This document shows positions 35,386 to 47,557 of a stretch of DNA of 64,000 nucleotides, piece by piece (position 1 is the first letter of the stretch; the number at the start of each line of letters is the position of its first letter). Source of the stretch: Saksenaea vasiformis B4078. Its lineage: Eukaryota > Mucoromycota > Mucoromycetes > Mucorales > Saksenaeaceae. The stretch lies in the NCBI GenBank assembly GCA_000697055.1, contig JNDT01001305.1, positions 1-64,000 of the forward strand, read 5' to 3'. The translations under genes were made by a program, and so were the position numbers. The notes under the pieces are model-generated. The model did not search any database. It saw only the letters and a program-made list of their open reading frames with translations, and was not told the origin of the DNA.

Positions 35386-37605
35386 ACTATCACTGTTGCA
35401 TATCATCGTATTTACCAGGTACCAAAAATGTACTCTGGTTCGATAGGCTATCATGTACCTCTAGAATAGACCGAGCTGTCCAACAGCTACGAAGATTGAT
35501 TAACTTAGATATATCTCTGACTGTTTTATAAGTTGTAAGGACGCAGTCATTACAGTTTCAGCTTGCTTTTGCAAATAACAGCTTGCTAGATCTCTGGAAC
35601 TGAACGTCATAAGTATGACCGTACTGCTTATGTTTGTAGCGGATCGATCGAAGAGCTTAAAACGCAATACTTGAGATCGTTTATTAAGAGACGTTTGACG
35701 TAGTGTTTATTATTATCGACACTACAAAAGCAAGATTGCTGCAAAGAAACTCTAATGATATGCACCGTTGCGTCGTGGGACAGTATGTGTGTGTCATTCT
35801 TATTATTACTCACATTTTGGATTGCAGTTGACATGGGGCTTCTGAGAATAAGAGACTTAGACGCAAGTGCTATTTGTGAAAGTACATTCATCGCATACTA
35901 TCGTAGTGCCTGTCTGTATTTATTATAGATGGATAGGTAGAAATACCGCCCTTGCATTGATCGGGGTATAGTAAAAGAGTATAAGACTAGACAACAATTC
36001 GTGCGCAGACGTCCCAACTCGAAGTAGCCCACCTCTCAGTTGTATCATATCACATCTGCACCGGTAAAAGGTACCGGGTCACGTCAAACCTGCCAATCAA
36101 CCGACGAAAACGAGGAGGTGCTTCTGTGGTGCCAGTGATGGTGATGGTGTTGTGTCAAAACAACTCAATACTACAAACAGTTCCCACACATCGTTCCGCT
36201 GAATTTGGTTATTTAGAGGAACTTTTAGTAAATTCAGTTCCTCATTCTTTTTCACAAGAATAAATAGCGCACTAGTCTCACGAACTTGGTAGTTTCGACT
36301 TCATTAGATAACCAACATCACAGATGGCGTCAGTATTGAGTGGAGTTGTTCTTGACGATGTCAGGTGCATTAGACTAAAGGCAACGCTATTCGTTATCCT
36401 CGACAGCTGGTGAAGGATAGGAAGAGGTACTCATGTCCTCACTCGTGTTGAGTCGTTGTTTGCACCATCATCGTTGATGCTTGTCACAATCGCTGCGGTT
36501 TCCTAGGTCAACACCCCATCACACAGATTTTATGCAAAACCTCTCAGTATCTCGTAATATATCCATCATCAAAACAATATAAATCAAAGATCAGCTACTT
36601 TTAATATATTTCACTATTCCTAAAGGTATTCTATTTCACATGGGCATCTGCCTTCTGTATCCCATCACCGAGCCATTTTGTTTTTTAAATCCTTCCATCT
36701 TTAAAGCCTTCCGACTTCTGGCCTCCACCATTCGCAGCACTCCAGCAATATAAACAACAGTATATGCCATCAATTCTCAGAAAGAAACAGGGCGTTTATC
36801 TCGAGAAGCCTTTTGATTTTAAGGAAGCTGAGGTGTCCGTTGGAGTGTCCCTAGTTATTCCCTTCAACAAACAAGGGTTGTTTGCAGCTCGTGACTTTAA
36901 GTTGGAATTCGTAGAACGCCCGGGACACGTCAAGCCGATCACACTCTGAGGGTGGCAAAAACGATAGTTCTCGGTCGAGAACAGTCAATGCTTCGTTTTC
37001 GGTCTCCCCCTCATTCTGCTCTCCGTCGTTTCGATGTCAATGACCTGCCTCAACAATCTGGATATATTAAAAGAAAAATAGTTGTGAGTTACCATATTTT
37101 CACCCACACGCCACAGATAGGTCATTCCTACCTCGATTGGAGGATGGTAGTACTTCCTCTATATATATTTTCTATCCGTTGTACACAGCCAATGTTCACG
37201 CTGCCTTGGGGAGCAGGCGCTGAAGGCTCAGAGTCGCTGGATGTGCATTGAGAGATAAAATCATCGTAAACCGACTTGATGGCAGGTAGACATTTCTAAT
37301 CAAGGGGAAAGAAGTGTGTCATTGAGAAGAGAGGTCCAAGAAAAAATATATTCATCGAACAAGGTCTTACTTTCCAGTCATTCAAAACACAATAGGAAAT
37401 GATTTAGCAACGTCGGAGAATGCTATTGACTTCGATCACTGTTGTCAATTCCTCATGCATAGCAGACAATAGTTTTTCATAGTTGTCGATGTCAGTACTT
37501 CCCAATAACTCTTTGGCGAGTTCTACTAAATTCCATTCTTGTGGCTCTTCCTTATATAATTAAGATGGGAGTGGCATCTGTCGCAGAAAAAGGATGAAGG
37601 TATGT
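35376..37605. repeat. Segmental duplication, copy 2 (partner 13985-16255)
   Basis: Same order and orientation as copy 1. Its left edge coincides with the truncation of MATH copy 8. Its right edge stops short of the first exon of the decayed gene, which only copy 1 retains. Confidence 0.85.
35600..37600 (-). pseudogene. Decayed member of the unrecognised gene family (copy 2)
   Basis: It retains the helical exon KEPQEWNLVELAKELL and IDNYEKLLSAMHEEL without the stop seen in copy 1 (near 37555-37440), but is frameshifted right after it. The KSVYDDFISQ exon (near 37280) is intact in frame. The following TSKRRR exon is shortened and shifted. Both halves seen in copy 1 are present. No family recognised. 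Confidence 0.5.
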
Positions 37606-37797
37606 TACTGTTGTAGAAGCATTAGAGAATCAATGGATGGCTATAACTTTCAAAAGCAGCCACTTTTCCCCTAAAGCTGGCGAATGATTTCCAAAAAGAG
37701 TATGTGCTATTGCACATCGAGTAAGATCTCGCAGCTTCTACACGACATGACTGATCCCTCCTCGGATGCTGGGGTGATATCTGTAATTCTACACCCG

Positions 37798-39509
37798 TCA
37801 GTCTCTTTCTTTTAATATACGAATGTACGCAGAAACAATGCATGTATCGTTGACTAAAAATGGTCCGTTGTCTCTGTGGACATGCTTCATATGCTCAATG
37901 CGATAGAATTTCAGAAATCCCCAACCCTCCACTTTCTCAAATTCATGTGTGCAATCTAATTTTGCGACACATGAGTGTAGGACTTACGAAAGGTTACATA
38001 CCATTATAATAGTAGTTGGCTGGATCACGAGGATTAGATATCATGAGTGCATAATGAACCAAGGGTCCGTTGGCGCCTTTAACAGGACTTTGAAGATTCA
38101 GAAAAAGCCCTACGTATTCTTCGCATTTCTCCACCTTTGGATATAGTTCTAGACGCCTGCGGATATCATAAGTAGCATCTTAGTCTATACTATCTTACCA
38201 ATTAAAGCCGCCGACTTCAAAGGTCTCACTGCAAATTTTATGGGCCTGTGCACTCCAGTTAGTGACAGTCCAATGGTAGGTCTTGAAGTCCAGTTCTTTG
38301 CGATTATCTAGCGGAAGGACGTTTGAAGCGAGAAGATCCACTACGATCGAACTCATTAGTTCTCCAGCTTTTTCAGCTTCGGCAAACATGGACTTACAAG
38401 GATGAACAGGACCGTCTCGCCGTTGCTCTCTATATATTTCCTTCAATCTGTTGCGAAATGTATCTGCTATACGCATGTCGAATAGTTGATCCCTTTCGCT
38501 GACATCATCTTGGTCATCCAAATCTGTCTCGTCTTGGATCAGAATGCTGGTATTATGGAACATATTGTCTATGGGATTTTTACCGGATTTTTCGTCGTGG
38601 TTTGCGGCTAAGTTTATGGCATTATAGTCAGATGGATTAGCAACCGTCTGCTGGTATACATTGATGACTGGTGAGCTGGTAGATTGTAATGCTAACATAA
38701 ATTTACCTCTAGCTCTATCTCTAGCACGTTGATGGATGTTTCATGAGTCTGTCGTGCAAACATGTTCGCAACCATTTCTTCGAACTGCTCTGGGGAAGAA
38801 ATTGGCACTGTTCGTTGCTCTTCAAAATCATTCCACACAAGGTTGAACGTGTCTGAAATCAACTGAAATGCCTCTTGAATCTAGAGCTATTTAGTTGAGA
38901 TTTTGCGTTGACCATCTCCCTCTTGAAGCACCTTCACACGTAATTGGTCATATTCTGGCTGACCGTCATTATATACGATACAATGAACACTCTCCTTGCA
39001 ATCAGTAAAACAGACTTTCACAACCAGTGGAATGGGAACAATGCTGCTGTCAGCAATATTTTTTCTGATAGACATGCTTCTCTTCGAATTTAGGACCGTC
39101 TTCATATCATGGTAAGTCTGCTGCAGCGCTTTCATACTCTCATGGGTTCTTGTTTGCTGCACCATTGCTTCTTCATATTGACGTATAAGAAGCTCCTGTT
39201 TAAACTCGGTAAATAGTCTCCGGAGTCTCTCGCTAACTCGTTCTCCAAGAAAAGAGAGTTGTCTAATATATTCAAGATGCCTATCCGCAGCTTCTGTTAA
39301 GATAATGGTTTGCAGATCCAAAAGGCCTTGACAGATTTGGGCATTTCCTTCGTCTGCGAGTCGTTCATTAGTCAGAATGGGGTACTTCATCATTGTATTT
39401 AATATGTGAACCAACATATTAGCGATCTAGGTTGATTATTCTGGCAGTTAATGGTTGTAAATTTGGGATATAGGAAACTCACCCTTTCACATTGCAAATT
39501 ATCACTCAT
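37798..39509 (-). CDS. Coiled-coil / PB1-like / MATH-domain protein (copy 9)
   Basis: Seven minus-strand exons: 39509-39483 (MSDNLQCER), 39426-38932, 38880-38707, 38650-38398, 38340-38199 (142 nt), 38156-38002 and 37955-37798; 467 aa in frame. Coiled coil ~15-140 (YEEAMVQQTRTHESMKALQQ). PB1-like region ~147-232: strand-1 Lys (PLVVKVCFTD), EYDQLRVK, FQLISDTFNLVWND, ending in an INVLEIELE strand. The acidic linker (DETDLDDQDDVSE) is followed by a basic helix (FRNRLKEIYREQRRD), then MATH (LDLLASNVLP; YHWTVTNW; FEVGGFNW; ALMISNPRDPANYY; FLVNDTCIVSAYIRI). A TATA box (TATAAAA) lies about 60 bp upstream of the ATG. Intact; orthologous in block order to the frameshifted copy 6. Confidence 0.8.
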
Positions 39510-39870
39510 CTTTCGTTTGACCCGAGTTGCTGACGTCCAAGCAATTATGTCTTGGCTGTCGTTTTTATACAGCACATTACCAAGAGTTTTTTCCGGGAAC
39601 CAAGTTGCTGTGCAAATATTCTAAACCGCTCAAACATGCCTGTCATAGTGAAATTTTAAAGCAACACAATTGTGGTAGTGAACTAATCTTTCCATAGTAT
39701 ATACATTTCGCAATGGACTTATTGATAGAAATACTGAAGCAATAGCTATATTCCTTTAGACCCATATCCAAAATAATCCCTGAAATCATACGATTTATTT
39801 CGTAGACATGAATTCATCGTGTATGGCTTTAGCAGCTCCTCTAATCAGCTATCCTTAAAATCGTCTGCAT

Positions 39871-41579
39871 TCACGGGATGTGAATGTCCAGAATCCTAAT
39901 GAATGTAGATATGTGGAGCTTATTTTCCACCAAGGAGGGATCTTCGTTGCTCTGTTCCTCTTTCGACTGGCTGGTGATACGAAATTTATCAAAACCCCAG
40001 CGATCTATCTCCTCACTAAAAATATTTGTTTCTCCTATCGATTATAATGTATGAGCAAGTCATTTCTAGCTATTTGTCCTTGCCTTCTGAGTAATATCGC
40101 TCTGGATCTCTTGGATCGGAGATAGTAAACTCATACTGAACACGGGCTCCCAAGTCAAGTTCATCTGAAAATGCAGCGTTCACATAAATCCCGATAAATT
40201 CGGAAGAATTTGCAAGCGGGCGCACACATATTTGCCTATGCGTTGCGTGAGATGGGTTATGAAGCAATTACTAACCATGCAATGCCACCGAATTCAAACG
40301 GATTACCATATATCATGGTCGTTCGCGTGCTCCAATTTGTAATGGTCCAATGATTGATTTTGAACTCTAAACCTTTATGGCCATGACACAAAGGCACTTT
40401 TGAAGATTCGTTACATCTTATTACACTCAAATCTTCTCTAAATTCTTCCGATATATACTTACAAGAATTTGCACGAACCTGCGACCAAACTTCAGTACTT
40501 GCGTTGCCTGATCCGGCACTTATTGCGTCTTCTGTTTCCGAGAGTGCTTCGGTGTTTCCATCACTACCGTTTCTTGAGCCAGTTTCAACCTTGTACGAAC
40601 ATCTCTCATCGTAATAGTACCTTGTTAAGCCGCTCTGTGGATCACTACTGCTTCTTGATGAGGTCAACGTCGGGAAGGCAAGGCCATCTGATCCATTAGA
40701 GTCCAGATCCATCTACATATATCTGTCAATCCAAGCCATCAAGAGATATCAAGAAGCACCTTTAGATTATCTGTCGTGTCACTCGTCCGGAGGTATATCT
40801 CCAGCAATTTTATTGGCATATATGATGATCGTCGTTGCTCAAAATTTGCGAGCAATTTGTCAAAATCCTCTTTATGACCAATCTGCAGAAAACGATGTTC
40901 ATCAAATGCTTCACAAGCTAAAGAAAAATCATCCGATTCCAACTGAAACTCCTCCTGGATCTGATACTACTCAGTTGTAGTTTGCTGTAAATTTACAGTA
41001 CCTGTTTACGTAATTGAGTATACGTTGGATAGGAGCTGTCGAACGCAATACAGCGAATCTTCTGTTCTTGGCCAATTAAATGCGCCTTTACTACCAAAGG
41101 CACAAAGCGATGTGCGCGTTGCTCTCTTGTTATGCTTGCTTTCTTCAGTCTGGAAACCATATCCTTGAAAGCCTGTCTTTGTTCTATCATTTTTTGGTTT
41201 ATGATTTTCAACTTTTCGTCTTTCTCTTGGATCGTCTCGTTATGTCGATATTCCATGAGTTCCTGCTTGAAGTCAATGAATAAATTCCGAAGTCTCTCCT
41301 TGTTCGTATCATCGAGAAATGGAAGTTCTCTCAGATACTGAATATGAACATCAGTCTGGTTTGTTAAAATTGTAGTAGTAAAAGCTGCGTATTTTTGTCT
41401 GCCGATAAAAACACCACCGTCTGCAAGCAAGTTCTTCATATTGTTGAAACGTCCTCGCATAACTTCAAGTACGTGCATAAGCACATCCGTAAACTAGGCA
41501 CGGATTGCTCATTTATCAATAGGGATAGCACCTGAAGGAGCTTCGGGCTTACTCTCATATGTTCCAAACTGCCTGACAT
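39871..41579 (-). CDS. Coiled-coil / PB1-like / MATH-domain protein (copy 10)
   Basis: Minus-strand exons: 41579-41553 (MSGSLEHMR), 41493-41002, 40960-40760, 40712-40276, 40235-40084 and 40034-39871; 490 aa in frame. The usual intron between linker and MATH is either read through here or reduced to about 30 nt, since the frame stays open. The last intron (40083-40035) has a GC donor (G|GCAAGG) instead of GT. Coiled coil with IQEKDEKLKIINQKMIEQ; PB1-like part with VVKAHLIG, TYTQLRKQ and HKEDFDKLL; Ser/Gly/Glu-rich linker; MATH with INHWTITNW, FGGIAW and ISDPRDPERYY. The tail ends FSEEIDRWGFDKF and LHISTFIRILDI, shorter than in copies 9 and 11. Intact. Confidence 0.75.
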
Positions 41580-42938
41580 CCTGTGAAAGTTGTACACTGT
41601 GCACTGGAGGAGATGAAAACGAGTGACCGCATACTCACTCATTAAAAAGTAGAATCCACCTTTCACACTGAAGTGATTGGCTGGTAGTTTTTTAATACGG
41701 AATTCCTATTCTTTACATAGTAATTATAACAAACTCTTCAATGTGTTGATTAATTGGAATCGTTAAACAATGTCTTTAAAAGCAGCACCACATGATGCTA
41801 CTGGCATAAATGCTCGTACGATGCAATTAATCATTGTTAAAAAGGAGCAAGAATTGACGTGGAAGCATATCCCCATTCTTCAAAATTCTTCATGAGCGGA
41901 AGATAAAGGCACTTCGATGAAGAAGGTATAGATGAATGTCTATTTATTGCAATAATGCTCGTCATACAAGACCCGAAAGATCCGGTGGCCAAAGTTGACA
42001 CCGGTTTCGCTTACATTGAAGCAGTGCGGTGGCTCCTAGGTGTCTGTGCGAAGAAAGGAGCACGTCTGTCGAAGTCAAAAAAGCAAGAAAACAATAGACA
42101 AAGTAACACAAGGAAGCGAGCAGTCAACCTGGAAGAAATATCGACTGCCAAAACGCCAGACTCTCTCCCACGTGCAAGCGTAACGGTGACTCTTGACGGT
42201 ATGTGGATCCACTCAAGAGCGTCTATCTCAGTATGTGCGATTCATAACGCCAAAGAAAGAATGAAACAAAAGCTTCACTAAAAGCCTATGAAATATACAC
42301 CAAGAAGATTGATCTTGCATCAATTTTAGTAATAAAGGTCTTATAGCAAAAGTCGAACAACGGCAGAACTCATCTCGCGGTAATACCTTTTTCTAAAATT
42401 TGCAAGGTGATGGTACTAAACATACAAAACAGACCTCACAGAAGAGACATACTATAACATCTCTTTTCTTTTGACGCGCTTCCGCAAGGGGAATTGCTAG
42501 GGACCTGCCAACGGAACACTCCGGTATCAGAAAAGATGCTCTCTTTTATTTTAGAAAAGAGGGTGGAGCGTAGTACTTAATGCTTAATTAGGTTACAACG
42601 TAAGTGTTCCGTAGTACGACGTCCCATAGTGGAGCGCGCTGCAACAGAGCTTCATTGCTGTATCTCAGGCTATTACCTTCAGATACTACAATAGATACTT
42701 GGTATAAGAATATATTGGGTATACAGAGGATTTATCCTTTTATTGAGAAAATTTGTCCGCGATATATGCTAGTGCTATGGTATTGTTGATGTAAATGGAT
42801 AATCGTGCCCAGCATGGCATATAGCGACTGATCAGTTGGAAAAACTAAAATAGCCGAACGCTATTATAGTTTGAAGTGTTTGAAGTATAGACAAACAAAT
42901 GTTTTATTACGCAACTAATGCACTTGTATTCTGACGTC
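41580..42938. other. Spacer between copies 10 and 11
   Basis: About 0.7 kb longer than the equivalent spacer in the decayed block. It contains the possible fragment at 41955-42281; otherwise no gene recognised. Confidence 0.4.
41955..42281 (+). pseudogene. Possible fragment of a non-canonical poly(A) polymerase (Trf4/PAPD5-like) C-terminus
   Basis: The 108-aa frame opens with LVIQDPKDPVAKVDTGFAY. This resembles the PAP-associated motif (xxIxDPxDPxNNVxxGSFxI) of Trf4/Cid14-type nucleotidyltransferases and is followed by a Lys/Arg-rich tail. No catalytic domain is found upstream. It may be a captured 3' end or a chance likeness. Low confidence. Confidence 0.25.
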
Positions 42939-44648
42939 CTATGGATCGCTCTTCAAAGGCTGAACAATACGCACATATGCCGAGATAGTGGTTCGATTGT
43001 CTACAACAAATGGGCCCTTTCCGTCCTTGACGATTTGCATATCCCCTATCGGATAAAACTGTTCAAACCCGTCGCTTGTTGCACCGTGCTTGAATAAATG
43101 GGATTTTTCTACATTGTGTAAGAGAAGGCGCTCAATAATAAAGCAATTCTTACTCATAGAATGATAGTTGGCCGTGTCGTTGGGGTCAGAGACCATAAGT
43201 GCATATTCAGCAGTGATACCCCAGTCTTCACCCTCCTTGTTCACCGCAAGCAAACGAAGAGCCACAAAGTTTGGATCCGAATTTCCAGTTTGGTACAACT
43301 GAATTCTCCTATGTATTTGCTATTAGAGTAGCAGGAGAACAGTAATGTGTTACCATTCAAAGCCGCCGACACGAAATATATCACTGCAAACGTTTCCCTG
43401 AAGCGAATTCCAGTTGCTTATCGTCCAATGGTACGATTTACAATCTAATTCCTTGCAGTCGGTACAAGGAAGTGCCCTAGGAAGAAGGCTATCCACTAAA
43501 ATACCCGTTAGAGATGGTCATGAGGGACCTCCAGACTTACAAAGTAGAATGCGGTTTCGGTACTGTTTCTCGTCACCTGTCATAGCCGACCAATCACTGA
43601 GTGCATCCAGGATGGACATGTCAGCCGATTCATCGCTCTCATCGCCACTATCCACTTCAGTGCTCGGAGTATTCGTTGCTGGAGCAGCGCCACTCTTACT
43701 TAGCTCTGGCGATGGTAGCACAAAATCGGAGGAACAGCGAGCAAAAGTCCTGGTCTGTATATGCATGCCAAGCGTTTAGTATTTTCCGCATAGCAGAGTA
43801 TACATACTTCTGTGCTGGGGCTGTAATCAGTCTTTTTCACAAGTAATTCCAACAAGTGAATCGGTGAATCGCATGGCTGGAGAGCGATAAATTTTTCTAC
43901 TACATGTTCGTATTCACACGCGGTAGTGATCTGGAAAGGTTCATCGTCTTTCTGTATGTTTTCACACAGCAGCTCCAACTCGCCGGAATTCAGCAAAAAC
44001 GCGTTTCTTATCTGTATAATAGCTTAATATGCTCCATTACACAAGCCTACGCAGTAATACCTGCTGTCTCAATTGTTCATAACTTGTATACCCGTTATCA
44101 AAGAGAATACAGCGCGAATGTTCGGGAGCTTCTATGATTCTCACCTTGACAACCAAGGGAGTTGTAAGATGTATTCTCCTTTCACAAAGAGTGTTCTCCG
44201 ACATTTCTTTTGTCATTGATTGGAGTCTTGCTGCTATGTGTTTGCGGTCCTTCTCTATGCTTTTCAATTTTTGTTTCATGGATTTAACTCTCCCGTTTTT
44301 TGCCAAAAGGTTGTACTTGTACTGGCATTCTGAAATTTCCATCTTGAACTCGGTAAGCATGCGCATCAATCTCTCCCTCTCGTCGATCGAGAGATATTGC
44401 AGCGTATTGAGATAAGTGATTGTATGTGTAATTTCTGTCATCAAGACGGCAATTGTAGAAGCCATAGCCACCTGCTGCTGTTCCGTCGCAGCATTGTTAG
44501 TTATCTTTTCCTGCAAATCATTTAGAATCTGCTTTTTAATTCCAAGCAGGTAAATGAAGATATTTGCGACCTATGTTGTGCATAACTATTCAACGTTTTG
44601 TTCTCGAAGGATGCAACTCACTCTTCCGTTTTGCAAAAAGTCGGACAT
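42939..44648 (-). CDS. Coiled-coil / PB1-like / MATH-domain protein (copy 11)
   Basis: Seven minus-strand exons: 44648-44622 (MSDFLQNGR), 44570-44061, 44011-43808, 43754-43541, 43495-43354 (142 nt), 43308-43154 and 43108-42939; 473 aa. Coiled coil ~20-140 (MKQKLKSIEKDRKHIAARL). PB1-like region: PLVVKVRIIE, SYEQLRQQ, ELLCENIQKDDEPFQI as the acidic loop, EYEHVVEKF, then IHLLELLVK. The acidic linker includes TEVDSGDESDESADM. MATH: LDSLLPRALP with a CTDC pair, YHWTISNW, FRVGGFEW, ALMVSDPNDTANYHS and FVVDNRTTISAYVRIV. Intact; its block partner is truncated copy 8. Confidence 0.8.
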
Positions 44649-47496
44649 TATGACTATTTCTCTGCGGAGACACTATTCTTGCGAAAGAAATAGTTCGCAA
44701 AAATAGCCGAAAAATGGCCCATTTATGCATTTTAGATGTTTCGCCGAAGCACAAACGTGTCGGTGCTTAGACAAGTGTTTTTTCCTAAACAAGGAATCAA
44801 AAGTAGTTGACAACATGTCATCTCGGTATTTTATCGCTAAAGAAAAGCACTAATCAACATTCAAACGTTACAACGTCGTCCATGAAGCTTAATCGCCATC
44901 CTCACTTTCTTCCCATAACTCCGGATTGTTTAGATGGAAAAGACAAGGGTTTATTGGTTATGCAGCAGTTAGATGGTACCAAACGACGCATCATGGATAA
45001 CCAGACGTCCTAAAATTATATGTCATATGATATACACGATCCATGAGTCTCCACGTTCTACAAGGCTGATTTATAGGTTGTGGGCCTATCAACCATGTGC
45101 TGAGCCTACATAGAGTTTTCCTCCACTACGTAGATCTATAGTGGCTCTAAAGTAAACATTACGTATGCGTACCGTAACGTAATATGACATAAGCACGAGT
45201 TTTCTACAGGATAGCGATATAGAGGCGCTTTAAGGTAGTCCGTGATTATGCAGAACGGACGTTTCGTCATGTAATAAGAACAAGGAAGCGTGACTATCCT
45301 TCTTTGTCTCAATTTGCTACATGATATGTGTACGATATATATGACGCTGCTAAGCCAGAGTGCCGTTGCTGCTCTGGGTTCTTTAATATGTATGAAAGGA
45401 AAGAAAGAGCGCAATTCTTCCATCAGTGTGATATAATCGACCAAACTGTTTCTGTCGCGGAAGCTTATCAATCCAATGAGTTGTACTAGGAACGTAAGGC
45501 GCTTTATCCAGCGAGATGACCGGGTATCTAGTTGATCGAGAAAAAGGAACGTGATATTTCCAGTTGTCACTTCTTCACAAGGACAAATACTTGTCGGAAA
45601 AGAAACAAAGACGGTAAATCGGCGACATCCAATGGGTTGGAGCCATGTGTTTTTTTGGAGTTATTTTGCCGGGACGGAAATATCAAAACGATCCGGTAAA
45701 AAAATTGAGCATTAGCCGGGCTACACGCGCCCTGAGCCTGAAGCTGATTTGATACACCTGAAAATCTAGATCTGGTATTGTTGATATAACGTCATTGGAT
45801 CCGCAGCTGTCTTTTTTGATATCTCGTGTTTGTTTGCTTCATCTTCAAATGGATTAACCGGCCCCGGCAAACCTTACGTCTATCTATGGCGTTCCCAAAA
45901 CCATTCATCTGCAACGCATAGATCTCGTACGGTGCCCATCTGCCATTCAGGCCGAGATTCGCTTCACCATTATCAGCTGTTTGTTGTTACCCTTCCTTTC
46001 CTTAGGAAGTGGGTATGCATAACGCCTTACCACGCGGTATCTGTCAGCGTCCCACGAATTGACATGAGCTTGTTTTAGTGCGTAACGCGTAGTGCACTAT
46101 CTATTCGAGGTAAATTCAACAAGGCAACTTTTGTTTTATTACTTTTTTTTTCATGGTTGGGATATGCCTCATAGAATAGTATAAATTTCCTATTTCGGGA
46201 TAACGGACAAAATCATCCGCTTTTCTATTGCTGCCTTGCGGCCCCGACCGTTGATAGGTTAAACACAAGTGGACAGATCTGATTTGAGGAAAAGAATGAA
46301 AGACAATGCCGCTCTCAGGAATGCAAAGCGAGTGACTTTTCATTGATAAACCAATTCAGGTGGCGCAACCGAGGACAACGATAACCGGATATGGCTTCTA
46401 TCCGTCAGAAGGCGCAATGACTCGCGGGATGTCAATTAATAGGGTTTTCTATAGGGTATTTTAGCTGTATTCGAAATCATCGGAATCCGCGTGTTTGGGA
46501 CAGCTCGTTGCTGCGGTTTTGAAGAAAAAGTCATACCGCGGTCTTGGAGTAGTTCAATAAGGTAGCACAGCGACCCAGAAAAGTGAAGGTCCCATGATAA
46601 TTTCTGCTTTTAGTCGTATACAAAAATGTGTGAAGTGCATTGCAGCTTGACGAAAGATGGTAGGCAGCTTCACTGTTCTTTCAAGGCTGAACCTTCCTTA
46701 ATAAAATCCCGAATCGAACAAACAAATAGGTAAGGGGTAAGTGTAATGGGAATTTTTTTCTGCATGTATCGCAGATCCTTATCCAACGGTAAACGATACA
46801 TAATCAAGCGCAACTAAACCTGCCATTGATCGGGATCGTGAATTTATAGCTGGACGATGTTTTGTATTCCAAAACTTGGAACAGCATATCCGGAAAGCGA
46901 CGGGCGAAATTTATCCGTTTCCGGATCATGTTTGACAATGTGAGGACCACCCAATTGCAGATCTGGTATCCACAATAAAGTCCGCAATTCGTCCGCCGCC
47001 AAGGCTATCCGGGGCCCTGTATGCGTTCATCTTTTTTGTGACGACAACTGTCATAAAAAGTATCAGAGTGGGAAGAGATTACCAAAAATCTAAGTTTAAA
47101 ACTTAAAACAGTTGGATTTCCACGTGCTGCTGAAATAGTCATATATATTCATAGTTTACTGAAAAGCAGATCAATGTCGGCAGGTTATTCTCCGTCCGAC
47201 GCGATTGGCCTATTTGAGCTGGGATCGACTAATGATACTAAAGGTGGAGTGGTCTTTGGGTACAATGTTAATAATGCCTAGATAAAACATCGGAAATAAT
47301 ACTGCGATACAATTTCCATTTGAAAAATGAGAGAAGAGTTACTGCGCGATTATGCATTGATGTTTACAATGTTGTGTTTGAGCGGAAGAGGAGCTAACTA
47401 CCGATCAACTTTGCTGCGGTAGCCACCGGCCCGACTTGGAAGGTGGGGTTTCTAACCTAAGCGGGGCGGCATTTCATTCTAATTTTTTTTTGGGAA
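44649..47496. other. Intergenic between the MATH cluster and the ABC transporters
   Basis: Several frames (minus 45570-45136, plus 45830-46078, minus 46343-46116) have no recognisable domain or splice pattern. I see no RNA gene. The 3' end of this stretch holds the promoter of the first transporter. Confidence 0.4.
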
Positions 47497-47505
47497 TATA
47501 TAAAA
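47497..47505 (+). promoter_or_regulatory. TATA box of the first ABC transporter
   Basis: TATATAAAA lies 53 bp upstream of the predicted ATG (47558), after a T-run and a G-rich stretch (GCGGGGCGG). Confidence 0.65.
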
Positions 47506-47557
47506 GTCCATCGATTTTTTTTCAAGATTGTTAAGAGCTTTGTGATCCGATTCGCTC

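Noticed and set aside
45136..45570. 144-residue minus-strand open frame as a gene
   Set aside because: Long but without recognisable motif or supporting context; left as intergenic.
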